Part shown: positions 12,121-23,260 of the stretch, piece after piece
How the letters are laid out: every line of letters starts with the position of its first letter
How positions within the stretch are numbered: position 1 is the first letter of the stretch
Assembly (NCBI GenBank): GCA_035236585.1
Contig: CP141137.1
Span: 50,924,057-50,988,056, forward strand
Length of the DNA stretch: 64,000 nucleotides
DNA from: Warburgia ugandensis
Taxonomy: Eukaryota; Streptophyta; Magnoliopsida; Canellales; Canellaceae
Reading direction: 5' to 3'
The notes under the pieces: generated by a model
Told to the model about the DNA's origin: nothing
The model's input: only the letters and a program-made list of their open reading frames with translations
Databases searched by the model: none
Position numbers and translations under genes: made by a program

Positions 12121-13398
12121 ATGAAACGAGATGTTGTAGAAGATGAACGGGGCAGCTGCTGGTGCCAGTGAATTTGAAGCCAGTTTGGTTGTTTTTAGCT
12201 CTATCCAAGTTGTGGCTGTCCATAAAAATTTCTAGATAGCATGCCTGCAGGTTGGCTGATTGAGTCTTGTGTGTTATCAATCTTGTTCAAGCACGTGAGA
12301 GTATCCTAGTTTTGCTAGCATGTTGTGGTCACTAGGGTGCCCGTTATCATGCGATGATCCTTCCTGGTAACAAATGAAAAGAAAATAGAAAAAAGAAAGA
12401 CTATATTGGATGTATTGAAGTGGTGCTTGGTGCAAAGGTTGAGTTGTCGCCTCGTGACCGGAGGTCACAGGTTTAAGGTGTGGAAATGGCCCCTTGCAAA
12501 AATGCAAGGTAAGGCTTGCATACTGTAGTAGTCTACTCCTCTGAACCCAGCATACACGGGAATTTCGTGCAATGGGCTGCTCTTTTTATATTGAATGTAA
12601 TTCATGATAAATTCCATGGCGGTCCAGGCAAGAAATTGGTAGCAAGTGCAGTGGAGAAAAGCCTCTTCAGGACTAATATTAGTTGGGAATTCTGGGCATC
12701 CATGCAACATCCTGGGATAGGATCATAGCAATCCATTTTATGAACAATCACAGGTGAACTAGTATTAATTTTGCAGCTCAAGCTGATATTTAATCTTTCA
12801 ATCAGTATGACTTCTCGAATCATGAAAATTTAGGAGATAATGAGCATTCGCCAAAGGTCAACAAAACATTGGTTGATTTAATGTGGCATGTCCATTGATC
12901 CAGTGGTCGGAAATTTTTGCGATTTATTGGTGGGGCAAATTTCGTCATGTAAAATATCTTCACAAACAATTACTAATGTACATGACCATTAGCTTTCTAA
13001 TTTGATCTTGTGAAAATAAGGTCCTGCATCTGCCAGGTAGCAGATCTGTTGGAGAAGTGGTAGGATATGAAAAGCATGAGTATACTTCTTCATTGATCCC
13101 ATGTATACTTATGTATGTGCTAAACCACCTTGATGCACTTATATGCATGGTTGGTCTGCTAATTTGTAGGCCATGGTGCCTCTCCTTGTTACGCTAGGTT
13201 GGAGATTCGAGCCAGCACTTTTCTTCGTCGGGAAGAGAAATGCTTTGGTAACTGAGTTTTTGGACTGCCTCCAGATCTTGCCTACTTAAGCCTCACCCTC
13301 GGATAATCAAGCCCATCTATCTTGTTCTGCATCTCTTAGACTGACTAAACACCAAAATTCAGAACCATTAGATAATTTGATCTACACGTTTTGAGTTT
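12121..13398. other. Intergenic between transporter and RACK1 genes
   Basis: Contains an Au SINE (12419-12588). Near 13165-13290 another stretch (GGTTGGAGATTCGAGCC) looks like a B box of a tRNA-derived repeat. No coding sequence is supported. Confidence 0.5.
12419..12588 (+). mobile_element. Au SINE, plus strand
   Basis: Has the head GCTTGGTGCAAAGGTTGAGT, the GTGACCGGAGGTCACAGG block, TGCAAAAATGCAAGGTAAGG, CCCAGCATACACGGGA and the CGTGCAATGGGCTGC end followed by a T-rich tail. It is close to full length and moderately diverged. No clean target duplication was seen. Confidence 0.85.
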
Positions 13399-13519
13399 GT
13401 AAATTACGAGCATTTGATTTTTGAACGGAAAAACCTCGTCTCTAATATGTTAGAATTAGTAAATTACGAGCATTTGATTTTTGAACTGAAAAACCTGGTC
13501 TCTAATATGTTAGAATTAG
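13399..13519. repeat. 60-bp tandem duplication, two units
   Basis: Two adjacent 60-bp units (13399-13458 and 13459-13518) differ at only two visible positions (GAACGG/GAACTG and CCTCGTC/CCTGGTC). A young local duplication in the upstream region of the RACK1 gene. Confidence 0.9.
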
Positions 13520-13798
13520 AATAATAGATTCTAAGTAGTTTGCTTGGCGGAAAAAAACAAACAAACCATCCACTCAAGATAACAAATCACAACCTTAGAA
13601 TTGTTAGATTAGATTAAATTTTGTTGCATGGCTAACTCGCAACATTGCCAACCTAACAGATGGGTACGATCACTTCACAAAGGAAACCTATCTCTGCTGG
13701 ACCATTCCAAGCCAAAATATGCAAGTCCACTAGATTATTACCTCACTCGGATGCCACTCCGTTAACCAACGGTTCTGATAATCAAAACCGGTCCCCAC

Positions 13799-13946
13799 TA
13801 TAAAGCTTATCCACACATTAGCCCCAGTAATGGCCCGAAATCCCCAACATATCCTCAAAACCCTAGAATCCTCCTATATTAACTCATCGTTTCTCCCCGT
13901 TGTGAACCGTAACGCCCAAGAGAGAAGCAGAGCAAAACCAGAGAAG

Positions 13947-13995
<49 letters not shown>

Positions 13996-14000
13996 CCCTA
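13799..14000 (+). promoter_or_regulatory. RACK1 promoter: TATA box, two telo boxes, CT tract
   Basis: TATAAA at 13799-13804 puts the transcription start near 13830. AAACCCTA (telo box) occurs at 13858-13865 and 13993-14000. This motif is known from promoters of plant ribosomal-protein and translation genes, which fits RACK1, a 40S-associated protein. A (TC)n tract at 13951-13992 fills most of the leader before the ATG. Confidence 0.7.
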
Positions 14001-14003
14001 ACA

Positions 14004-17000
14004 ATGGCAGATACCCTAGTTCTCCGCGGGACCATGAAAGGCCATGCCGACATGGTCACCGCGATCGCCACTCCAATTGACAACTCCGACATGATCGTGT
14101 CATCCTCCCGTGATAAATCCGTCCTGGTTTGGCGGCTTACCAAAGAAGAAGGAACTTACGGTGTTCCTCGCCGCCGTTTAACCGGTCATTCTCACTTCGT
14201 ACAAGATGTCGTCCTCTCATCGGACGGTCAATTCGCTCTCTCCGGCTCCTGGGACTCCGAACTCCGGTTGTGGGACCTTAACACCGGTCTCTCCAGCCGT
14301 CGTTTTGTCGGGCACACAAAAGACGTCCTCTCTGTCGCATTCTCGATCGACAACCGTCAGATCGTCTCGGCATCTCGCGACCGCACCATCAAGCTCTGGA
14401 ATACTCTCGGCGAGTGCAAATACACCATCCAAGATGCTGATAGTCACACCAACTGGGTGAGTTGTGTGAGGTTTAGTCCTAACACTTTCCAACCGACGAT
14501 CGTGTCGGGATCGTGGGATCGAACAGTTAAGGTTTGGAATCTGACCAACTGTAAGTTGAGGTGCACCTTGGCTGGGCACGGTGGTTATGTGAACAGTGTA
14601 GCGGTTTCGCCTGATGGATCTTTGTGTGCCAGTGGAGGGAAAGATGGGGTTACTTTGCTGTGGGATTTGGCTGAAGGGAAGAGGTTGTATTCGCTTGATG
14701 CTGGGGGCATTATTAATGCTTTGTGTTTCAGTCCCAATAGGTATTGGCTCTGTGCTGCTACTCAGGAGAGCGTCAAGATTTGGGATCTGGAGAGTAAGAG
14801 TATCGTGCAGGATCTCAAGCCCGAACAACCGATTGGAAAGAACCAGGTAATTAACTAAATTTTGATGCGGAAAAGACTAATTTTATTTCTTTTTTGATAT
14901 ATGTTTTGGGAGTGGGATTTATCCTTTTGATTTATTTCTTTTGGAAAATATGCATCTTCTCCTTTACTATATGTTTATATGCTTTTGGTTTCTGTTTTTT
15001 GTTGTTCTATGGGCTTAGTTTGTGATTGCTTTCAACCTTAGATTCTATACTGTGTTGGACTTGGATTTGGATGGTACTTGCAGTTGTTCTTTATGTTTCT
15101 AGTTTATATTTCCTATTGTTATGTTTGAGTATTTGACTTTGTCTAATATGCTCATTTTAAGATTTTGACGAGATCACTGCATATTTTAGTGATTTTTTAG
15201 AGAAAGATAGGTGTGTCTTGGAATTTGATTTAGGTTAAGGAAACTGTTTGTTTGTTTCTCTCTCACCTGACGTTAAACTAAATGAGTTGTATTTGCTCTG
15301 TTGCTTCATTAGTCTCCGCCGTATCCTTTGCATGAATCTTGAGCCTCAACTAGTTATACTTTTCTTCATTAGCAATGTTTATTAGGATTCTCCGTCGATC
15401 CTTCTTTTTTGCTTTTAAATGACAGGGAATAAGGTGCTATCTTAAGCTGCATGGTTGGGTTGTTTACGTTATACATCAGCCTTGTGTTTTCAGAATTGCT
15501 GATCAATCTCCAATTACTGATGATAGGTATTGGTATTCTTGTATATGCCATGAAAAGTTGGGCTAATTAGGGGCTTTATGGTTCCCCCTGTGATATTTCT
15601 GAAAATTTTGCACGGAATTGGCTAATGTCATCAGCCGCTTTGTTACCTTGGGGCCACACCAGTCCCGAGTACAAGTTCCAAATTCACTCTACCAGAAGAA
15701 GAAAAATGGTTACCGAGAAGAGGGTTTACCAAAAAGGGTAGTGATACAGAAGCATCTCGGTCACTTGTCAAATCATATCATTTGAAGCTACCTTTCTCTA
15801 CGTATTCATGACTGTGAAGCTGGGTCCAAAGACATTTTCTCTATGTAGGTGGATTAATCCCACTTTGGCTTATTGATTGTTTCCTAACCTCATAATTCAG
15901 TATTGCTCAGGCATCTGTAGTTTGTAACTATGTCTCCCTTGTTAATTGCTGTTAGTATATTTCAAAGAGGGCAGACATGTATTTGGGGAATCGCGATGTT
16001 CAGGTGAACTTGAAAATGCATGGTTACCATCTAATAATAGTCAAAGATTGTTCCATGATAAAATTAATGCTAGGATTTCCCTCGAACAAGTCTGATTCCT
16101 ATTGGTTTTCGTGATCCTAACTGAAATGTGTCCTGTATGCAAGTTTTCATATGCATATCTTTGTTATATGTGTCTATGTCGTGCCAACCAGCTTAGCTAT
16201 AATAGGAAAAGAGAAGTTGAGCCCAATGTTTAAAGTTTCAAGTCTCTCATGTCTTCTATTCGGCAGCTAAAAGAGCTTCAATGTTGCTGTACTTATGTTT
16301 GGCATGTATATGGTCATTGATCCTGTTTGGTCAGTGCAAGAATAACCGTGAGGGGTCTGGTTAGCACTTAATTCAGGATAATCTTTTCAAGCAGGACCCT
16401 AGATTGGTTTATGAGTGATACGTAGCCAATTTTATCCTCATGGGAATTGGTTTTTGAGGGGTACATGGCCAGTATTTAGGTAATCAGCCAACCATGTATG
16501 AATGAGTTCAGATGTGGGGAAAGTTTTCGCCAGTGCCCTGGAAGCTAGTGGATTGGAATTTCTACACAATCTTGAGTTAGATTATGGTATGCTATATTAC
16601 TTGCTGAAATTGTTTCAGCAGGCACTCCTGTGCAAATAGTACCCATTATCAAATCTGTCAGTGAAGTAGTTAGTTTGGTGAACGTGTTCTAGTCTTTTAT
16701 CTTCTGTTGAACTCCTCGCTTGATAAGCCATCTTGTGGACAAAAGTTAGCCTTTCCTGTCTGATAGCTTTTGGGAAGATTTAAGAATAGAGGGTGGCATT
16801 GGTGATATTTCTCATAAATGCGAAATTATTGTCTTGATTGTAAGCTTCATTAGGCTTGCTTGTCCCAAGTTTTTTAGCTGTTGATATTTTGGTATAAGCA
16901 TCTAGTGTTGGGTAAGGTTCCTCAGCTGATTCTAGTTCTTAATTATCTTAGTATCCTTTTGTCTGGTACACCAGCATAACTGGTTTCAATCACGAGAAGG

Positions 17001-19022
17001 GTATAACAAAGCCCTGAATTTTGAAGCTGAAAAAAAATAGCTGTCCTACCTGTCTAAAACATGATATTGTCTTGTACTTGTGGAATAATCCTTGCAACTA
17101 AAACCGATGCTGTTAACATGGGTTTTTCCCATTTTGTTACCACTGAAGACTCTTTTTAAAGGATAAAAATAAGGGCCTACACAGTTTGCTAAAGGGTAAA
17201 ACAAAGGCTTACCGGTCTTGTTATTCTTCTTCACCTCCTTCCTCTTATGTGTTCCTCCTTTTCTGCACCATTAGTTGTTGCTACTGGCAAGATTTTCAGT
17301 TTCGAACCTGTTGAAAGCCCTTGGAACTTCCCCTTGGGTTGAACTGGATTTGCAGTTCTTAGGCTTTTGCCTTTTATGGTCAACCCTTAATTGGGATAAG
17401 GCCTTGATGATGATGATGATGATGAGGCTTTTGCTTTTTATAAAAGGGGAGCCTTGGTGCAACGGTAGTGTAGAGTAGAGGCTTTTGCCTTTTATGTCAC
17501 AAATGAAGAGATGGCTTTTCATGTTAAAATAAAATTTCACCTCTTGTTTAATAGTTTAGACATAGTTGATACTACATTTGCATGTTCGGTTAATTAATCT
17601 TCACCTTCATTGAATAGCACATGCAATATTTGGTCATGGCACTCCTCTATTGTTAGGAAAAGTACTATATGTGTGTGTGTGTATCAGTCTTGGACATATT
17701 GGGACACCCCAACCCCAACAGGGGCACTGAAATAGCAGGATTTGTTTGTTGGTGGGCTATCTCAAGTATGGCAGAATATGTTCTACACTTCTTATTTGAT
17801 TGGGTACTCAAAAGGCACAGATTTGTATAGTTCTCTTAGTGGCTCATTTTCTTTAAAATGTTTAATCGGTAGCTTGTGGGAGGTGAATACAATGTCATCA
17901 AGTTGGCAAAAATTTGTAGCCCAGTTCCATGTGGTTTCTGCATATAATATGTATGCAATCTTGCATTGCTTTTTTGTAAAAGGCTGTTTCTACTTCTCGA
18001 ACATGTGACTGAAGGTCACATGACAGCAACTCTACCATTGTGCCAAGGCTCCCCTTTAGGGAAAAAAAAGTCTTGTACATATTAGTGGATTTGTTTGTAG
18101 TTGGGACTTCATCTTGGGGATTTGGCAGAATATGTGTATACATTTCATTTGAGTGGGTACTCAAAAGGCACAGAGTTGTGTAGTTCTCGGAGTGGCTCAT
18201 TTTCTTTAAACAATTTGATTGGTAGCTTGTGGGTGGAGAGGTGAATACAATACTATCAATTGGCAAAAAATTGTAGCCTAGTTCCATGTAGTTTCTGCAT
18301 ATAATATATGTGATTTTACTGATGAGCATGATGAGTCCATTTCTCATCTTGAGCAAATCCCTATTTAGGATCTTCCTGTTATACATGCGGTGTTTTGATT
18401 TTACTCTGGATATGATTGTGGAGTTTGAGTTCTTGGATTGGTGGCTGAGGTCTTCCTTTCTGCATGTTGCGTTTTGGTTTTATCCTGAATATGAGTGTTG
18501 TTATTGTTTCCAAGTTCTTGGATTGGTGCAAGGCTTGCCTTCCCGCTCAGTTTCAATGTTATGAGTTTCGTGGTCGAGATCATCCACCGTTGAGGTTTTT
18601 TACATATCCTTTAGAATTCTTTTGGAATTCCAGATACTTATGAACTGGTCAAAGAAGTGAGGCATCTGGAGAACGAGTCTGTTCTTTTGGTCTTGGGAAA
18701 AAAGAAAAAAAATCGTATTCAGGAAAAGAAATGAACTTTCTAGGTGCCGGATTTCTTCGTAATGCTACTCTTTGGTTTGTCGTTAATACCTGGCTGACAG
18801 TCATTATATTTAACCCAACTGCATTGTTTTTATTTTAGAGCCAAGTATCTGTTTGTTAGTTACAGCCTATGACGATGGTTCTAAGACTCTGGCGTAACCG
18901 TCTTTTAACTTTGGCTGCAGATGCTGTATTGTACGAGCTTGAGTTGGAGTTCAGATGGAAGCACTCTATTTGCTGGTTACACAGATGGTGCCATCAGGGT
19001 CTATGGAATTGGTCGTTACTAA
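14004..19022 (+). CDS. RACK1: RACK1 (receptor for activated C kinase 1), seven-bladed WD40 scaffold
   Basis: Two exons, 14004-14846 and 18921-19022, splice in phase to 314 residues. It begins [20 protein letters not shown] and ends [13 protein letters not shown] units are visible as [40 protein letters not shown] and a last blade encoded by exon 2, where the usual Trp is Tyr (RVYG). RACK1 binds the 40S ribosomal head and acts as a scaffold in translation and in plant hormone and immune signalling. The start at 14004 is chosen by family length (plant RACK1 is about 315-330 residues); the frame stays open upstream to 13830, but that part is promoter and leader. The single 4074-bp intron is long and full of repeat debris. 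Confidence 0.97.
17361..17496 (+). mobile_element. Two tiny retro-insertions (RTE tail, Au SINE head) between three copies of one target site
   Basis: In the RACK1 intron an 18-bp word, aggcttttgccttttatg, occurs at 17361-17378 and 17479-17496, with a slightly changed copy at 17425-17441. Between copies 1 and 2 lies a 46-bp RTE 3' tail (AATTGGGATAAGGCC then GATGATG). Between copies 2 and 3 lies about 36 bp of Au SINE head (GGGGAGCCTTGGTGCAACGG). The arrangement reads as two independent or linked target-primed insertions. Confidence 0.8.
17687..18310 (+). repeat. Diverged ~250-bp direct duplication in the RACK1 intron with an Au SINE relic between copies
   Basis: Copy 1 (17687-17952) and copy 2 (18070-18310) share long blocks, such as GGGTACTCAAAAGGCACAGA, GTGGCTCATTTTCTTTAAA, and TAGTTCCATG with TTTCTGCATATAATAT. 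A minus-strand Au SINE head (about 17985-18056, ending GCCAAGGCTCCCC) lies between them. The divergence suggests an old event. Confidence 0.85.
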
Positions 19023-20488
19023 AAGTGTGCTAGCGCTAGGCCTGCATGACCTAATTCATTTCAAATGTTTTTGATTTGATAGAGGAACGTGTAGGTTTCT
19101 GTTAAATCTTTTTGTTGATTTGAATTTTGAGAAGACGTGAAATGGCTTTGAGGCCTTTGTTTTGTATTTGACAATGTTAGTCACATCCTGCTCAAATACC
19201 ATGTTCTTGGCAATGCGCATCGTTGAATGTTACACTCTTAGCCTTACTGAGTTTGCATCCTCATTAGCATTTCTGTTGTTTCTCTGCCCAGTTTAATCAT
19301 TTAACTGGTCTCCACCAATTTTTGGGATTTAATTGAGCAGTATGCTGAAAAAGTCACTGTCCTTTTAAGAGCTCCGGAACAGATGTGCATCAATAATTTG
19401 GTGATTAAAGTTAAGATCGTTGTTATTCTCTATTCCGTTGACAGAAACGGGTCGGGAAGCCAACGAGGTGACTTCTAGGCTTCGCCGTTGCTTGTTGTGG
19501 GGGGTCCCCTAGTCAGGCAGACCGATTAGGGTATATGGATATACTGCGTATTATCCCAGTATTGATTGGATAATATCAACCAATTCATTGTTCTTGGCCT
19601 TTGAGATTACCCAATAAACAGGTTTGGTTGATTTAAAATCATCAGGATTATGGGACTAATCTGTAACCTGATTCATTATGTAAACTTTCTGGCTGTTGAC
19701 CTTCCTATGAGGTTCATGCTCCCAAAAATATCTTTAATAGGGGGTTAGAGGTGCGTGAGATGAGATGGTATGGACTATATTATTGTTGGTGGTCCTTCAA
19801 GCCAAGATGGGATTAAATAGCATCTCCTCGTCTCTCTGTTAGTGGTGCTTGCAATCAGTTGAGATGAAAATCATCTCATCTTAACTGACAGTTAAGTTGA
19901 ATTTTGAGTATCTCACTTCATCTCATGCCAAGTTAAGATGAATTTTTAGTCATCTCACTCTGTCTTAATGCCAAATTTGGTCATCTCTGACAAGCAGCAT
20001 TTAACACAGAGTTCCAGTTAATTAGATACCAGGCGAACAGACTTGCAATGAGCCTGCTGAATCTGTTTTACATCTTTTCCAAGCACGAGGCTTTCTTCTG
20101 GCATGCTATTGAAGGGATTTTGGCCTAAATCCCTGTAATTTCTCTAGCACGAAAGAGGCCATTCTTTCATGGTGTCAAACTGGAAACAAGAAATTTAGAG
20201 TTCATAACCTGCTTTCAGTTTCTTGTGCTACTGCTGCTGATTCAATTTGGGTGGGTTCTTCCTGGGTACAGGCTGATTGGAAAAAAACCTTCGTCGGTTG
20301 CGATTGAGTTTGCAAATTCCCTTGATTGGTGCCCACTGTATTCTGAGTTTGCAAGTCCCCTGGATTGAGTTTTCCAATTTTGAATGAGTGGAAACAGATC
20401 AATTTGGTACCGGCAAAGCCGAATGTGTTCAAGGTCGGATGGTAACCTCCCGACCCCGGTACCATTCAACTTTGTTCTAATGGCTTAG
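19023..20488. other. RACK1 3' flank and intergenic sequence
   Basis: The first part is RACK1 3' UTR. No open frame is convincing. 20406-20463 is a nested palindrome, listed separately. If the orphan exon at 20489 is real, some of this could be its intron, but no matching upstream exon was found. Confidence 0.4.
20406..20463. repeat. Nested GC-rich palindrome
   Basis: GGTACCGG at 20406-20413 pairs with CCGGTACC at 20456-20463. Inside, GGTCGG at 20433-20438 pairs with CCGACC at 20450-20455 around a near-palindromic centre (GGTAACC). It stands out in AT-rich surroundings. Function unknown. Confidence 0.6.
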
Positions 20489-20632
20489 CCCTTTGGAGAC
20501 CCAAGCTCGGCAGGGCAGGTAGTCTTCCAAGGGACTGCTGTGGGAGATGTATCGCTGCATATGGCACATTACTTGGCTGCAAATCCAACAGTGAAGCGGA
20601 ATGGTTGGCACTTTGAAGACGTCTTAAATTGA
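20489..20632 (+). CDS. Possible orphan 3'-terminal exon of an unidentified gene
   Basis: After a plausible branch/acceptor (TTGTTCTAATGGCTTAG) a 48-codon frame reads PFGDPSSAGQVVFQGTAVGD, then SLHMAHYLAANPTVKRNGWH, and FEDVLN-stop. The composition looks like a real globular protein end, but no upstream exon was found between here and RACK1. It may be a gene relic or a captured fragment. Family not recognised. Confidence 0.3.
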   Translation, partial: PFGDPSSAGQVVFQGTAVGDVSLHMAHYLAANPTVKRNGWHFEDVLN

Positions 20633-23260
20633 CAACTGATATGGGTTTTTCTCGTCTTCAAATTTGCGGGAATTCAATGCCGGTGATTACAGCCATGACA
20701 AAAAGATCCAGAGCTCTGAAAAGCAACGCAAGTTCAGGAAGAATGCGTGAGAGTTCTTCAGGACAAGGAAGGGCTGTTTGAACATGTTTATTGGGGGCAA
20801 AACGAAACTGCATAATCCTAGAGCTTACGCATCACGGTGTAATGAATTTTGGATCTATACTCTTTGTGAATGATGCGAGAGACATTAGCTGTGATAGAGA
20901 TGTAAGAACGTCCGAGTTTGTATCTTTTATACTTTTGTCAATATATGTATGCTAATTTCTCACATCAGCTTATTAAATTTCAAGAATAACTAATACCATG
21001 TAATAATTTATTTTGAAATTTTTGTCTAACAGTTTGTGTAATGTTAAAATCACTCAAACAAGTTTCATACAATTCTGGTACCTTAGTTAGATTTAGAATA
21101 CATATTTTCATGTTCCTTGACTACCTATGCATGGACGTGGACAGGCTTATCGTCTAATGTATCAAAATTATGAGGATGAATCCTGCCGGTTCTGCAATCC
21201 TGTCGTGCATATCGTTACGTCCTTAGCTGCTATGTAATCAGATAATTGGAAGGGCATGACCAGGGATGGAGCTAGGACTCGATTCAGGAAGGGGCGGTAG
21301 AAAGGAGTGGCCACGGGCCATGGCCTACTTTAACCATAAGCTAGCTCTGATCATGGCTAAGGAGGCTTGACTTGGATTCAGGATGTTAATATAGTTGACA
21401 TCTTCACTGGGAGGAACAGATGGGCAAATTTCTAGGCAATTTGATCATGTTGCTCCTGGTGTGATAGAAAGAAAGGTGGCAAGAGATTCACATTTCTCTC
21501 ATGTCTTAACCATGTAACCGTTGACATTCATGGATACGTCTAGAAGTACAATTAAGTTTCGCCTCTTCAGCAATCCAAGTCTGGCTTACAAAAATATTGG
21601 TTAGCAAATTGAAACACATCAAACGATAATGTGATTCAGAAACAAAGAGCTTAGAATTAGCCAACAAATGTCTAGCACAGTTGGTCGTAGACGACTGGGC
21701 ATGTCATTAAAGTACACTTTGTCATGAACAAATATCCTCTTTGGCTTTTGGACAGGAATTAGATTTAGTGGTGATGTGAGTGATCTGCTTTGTAATTCTT
21801 TGGTTGCACAAGAAACAAAAAACAAAACAAAATGGGACTGGAATTATTACCCACAGCAAGGTAGTAGATAAGAATGGATCTTGGAGATAGTGAGGAATCA
21901 TTTACGTGCAATATTTACTTAAAGTATGTGCATCTACCATGCAGAAAGTCTTGGAATGTCTAGCCTCCATTTTTTGGGGTCATTGATAACCTCACATGCT
22001 TGCTATTAGATAGGCCAGAATTACAAAAAACACCGAATAATTGAAATTCTCGAATAATATAAAACTCTTACATATTTTTTATTCTAGGTAGATTTGCCAA
22101 ATTAAGCATGAATTTATACAACTAAACTTAGATTTGAAAAATAAAATTTCAAGTTCTCAAATATTATTTGTAGATTTAGCAAAAAATGCAAATTAAAAAA
22201 ATCTAACCTATATCGATTTAATTCCTTTTTCCTGACTTCTTCCCAAATTTTCCCAAATATTTTCTGAATTTTATGATCTTTTACCTCGACAACTTATTCT
22301 TGAGCCTGAACTTTGTACCTGTGAGATATATAGTTCAGGTTTCTTTTAATCAGGTCCTTTTGTAAAGAATGGTGACCATATTACATTGGTCTCCTGAAAA
22401 TGAAGTCAATCTAATACCTTGGAAGATGTTCACGGAAAAAAAGGGTTATGCCTTGAGATAATCATATGGAGGTCACTTTTAGTCTTCCAATATTTCTTTT
22501 TGGTACAAGCAAAAATTTACAAAGCAAATTACAAACACACACTCCTAAATTTAATTCTCAATCAAAGGAAAAAGCAGTGACTCAAATCTATGAGCAAGCG
22601 TATTTAGAAGAAATGCTTTAGTTGTTTGTGACCAACTTCACCAGACATTGTTATTTTTTCGTGCTTTGAACTAGCAACGTAAAATTTGTTCAGATTCTTG
22701 AATATTAAAACTGGGTGTATTTTATTTTTTTTCAATACACACCCATGAACACCTCAAACTTGTAACCTTATCACCTTAGAGGCCCTTCCCCCTGTGCTGG
22801 AAGGCATTTGCTCAACTAGAAGTGGGCATAGCTGTTGGGCTGCAGCCAATGCCATATACCTTCTTATGAAGAAAGATAAGGAGTCATGGCAGACCACGGG
22901 CTTCAAGGGCCCACCATCTTCCCTAAAGCATCCATTGCCGGCTCTAAATTACAGGGTAGGACCATTTCTTTTTTGAGGGCGTGGGGAAGGTGGGGTAAAG
23001 AGGAACCAATGTTGTCAAAGTAATCAGCATTTTTGCTGGTCCTTATATTATATTTGGGTCATTATGCATTGGCCCTACCATTTAGTTTTCAGCCCTTTAA
23101 ACTTCCCCAAGTTAAACTAATTTGTTTGCCCGAATACAGCATCCAACAATAATTGTCATCCAGTAGCATAAATATATACACGTAGAAAGAGCAGGTCGTG
23201 GGAGAGCCAAGTTCATAGCTGGTGTCTAGGAATTCTGCTGCCTTAGCAGAAGAAGGCTCA
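20633..23260. other. Intergenic, AT-rich
   Basis: No gene supported. 21655-21815 shares word blocks with 39285-39425 (see findings). Around 21255-21350 the text CAGGGATGGAGCTAGGACTC and GGGCCATGGCC resembles common plant repeat sequence, not further classified. Confidence 0.4.

Noticed and set aside
13830-14003. In-frame upstream extension of RACK1
   Set aside because: It covers the TC repeat and telo boxes downstream of the TATA box and would add residues unlike any RACK1 N-terminus.
14217-14828. 203-codon open frame on the minus strand of RACK1 exon 1
   Set aside because: Shadow of the real WD40 frame in a GC-rich exon; no domain and no splice context.
22794-22976. Short coding-like frame before the stress-protein gene
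   Set aside because: GC content is higher than in the surroundings but no domain, start context or splice link could be found.
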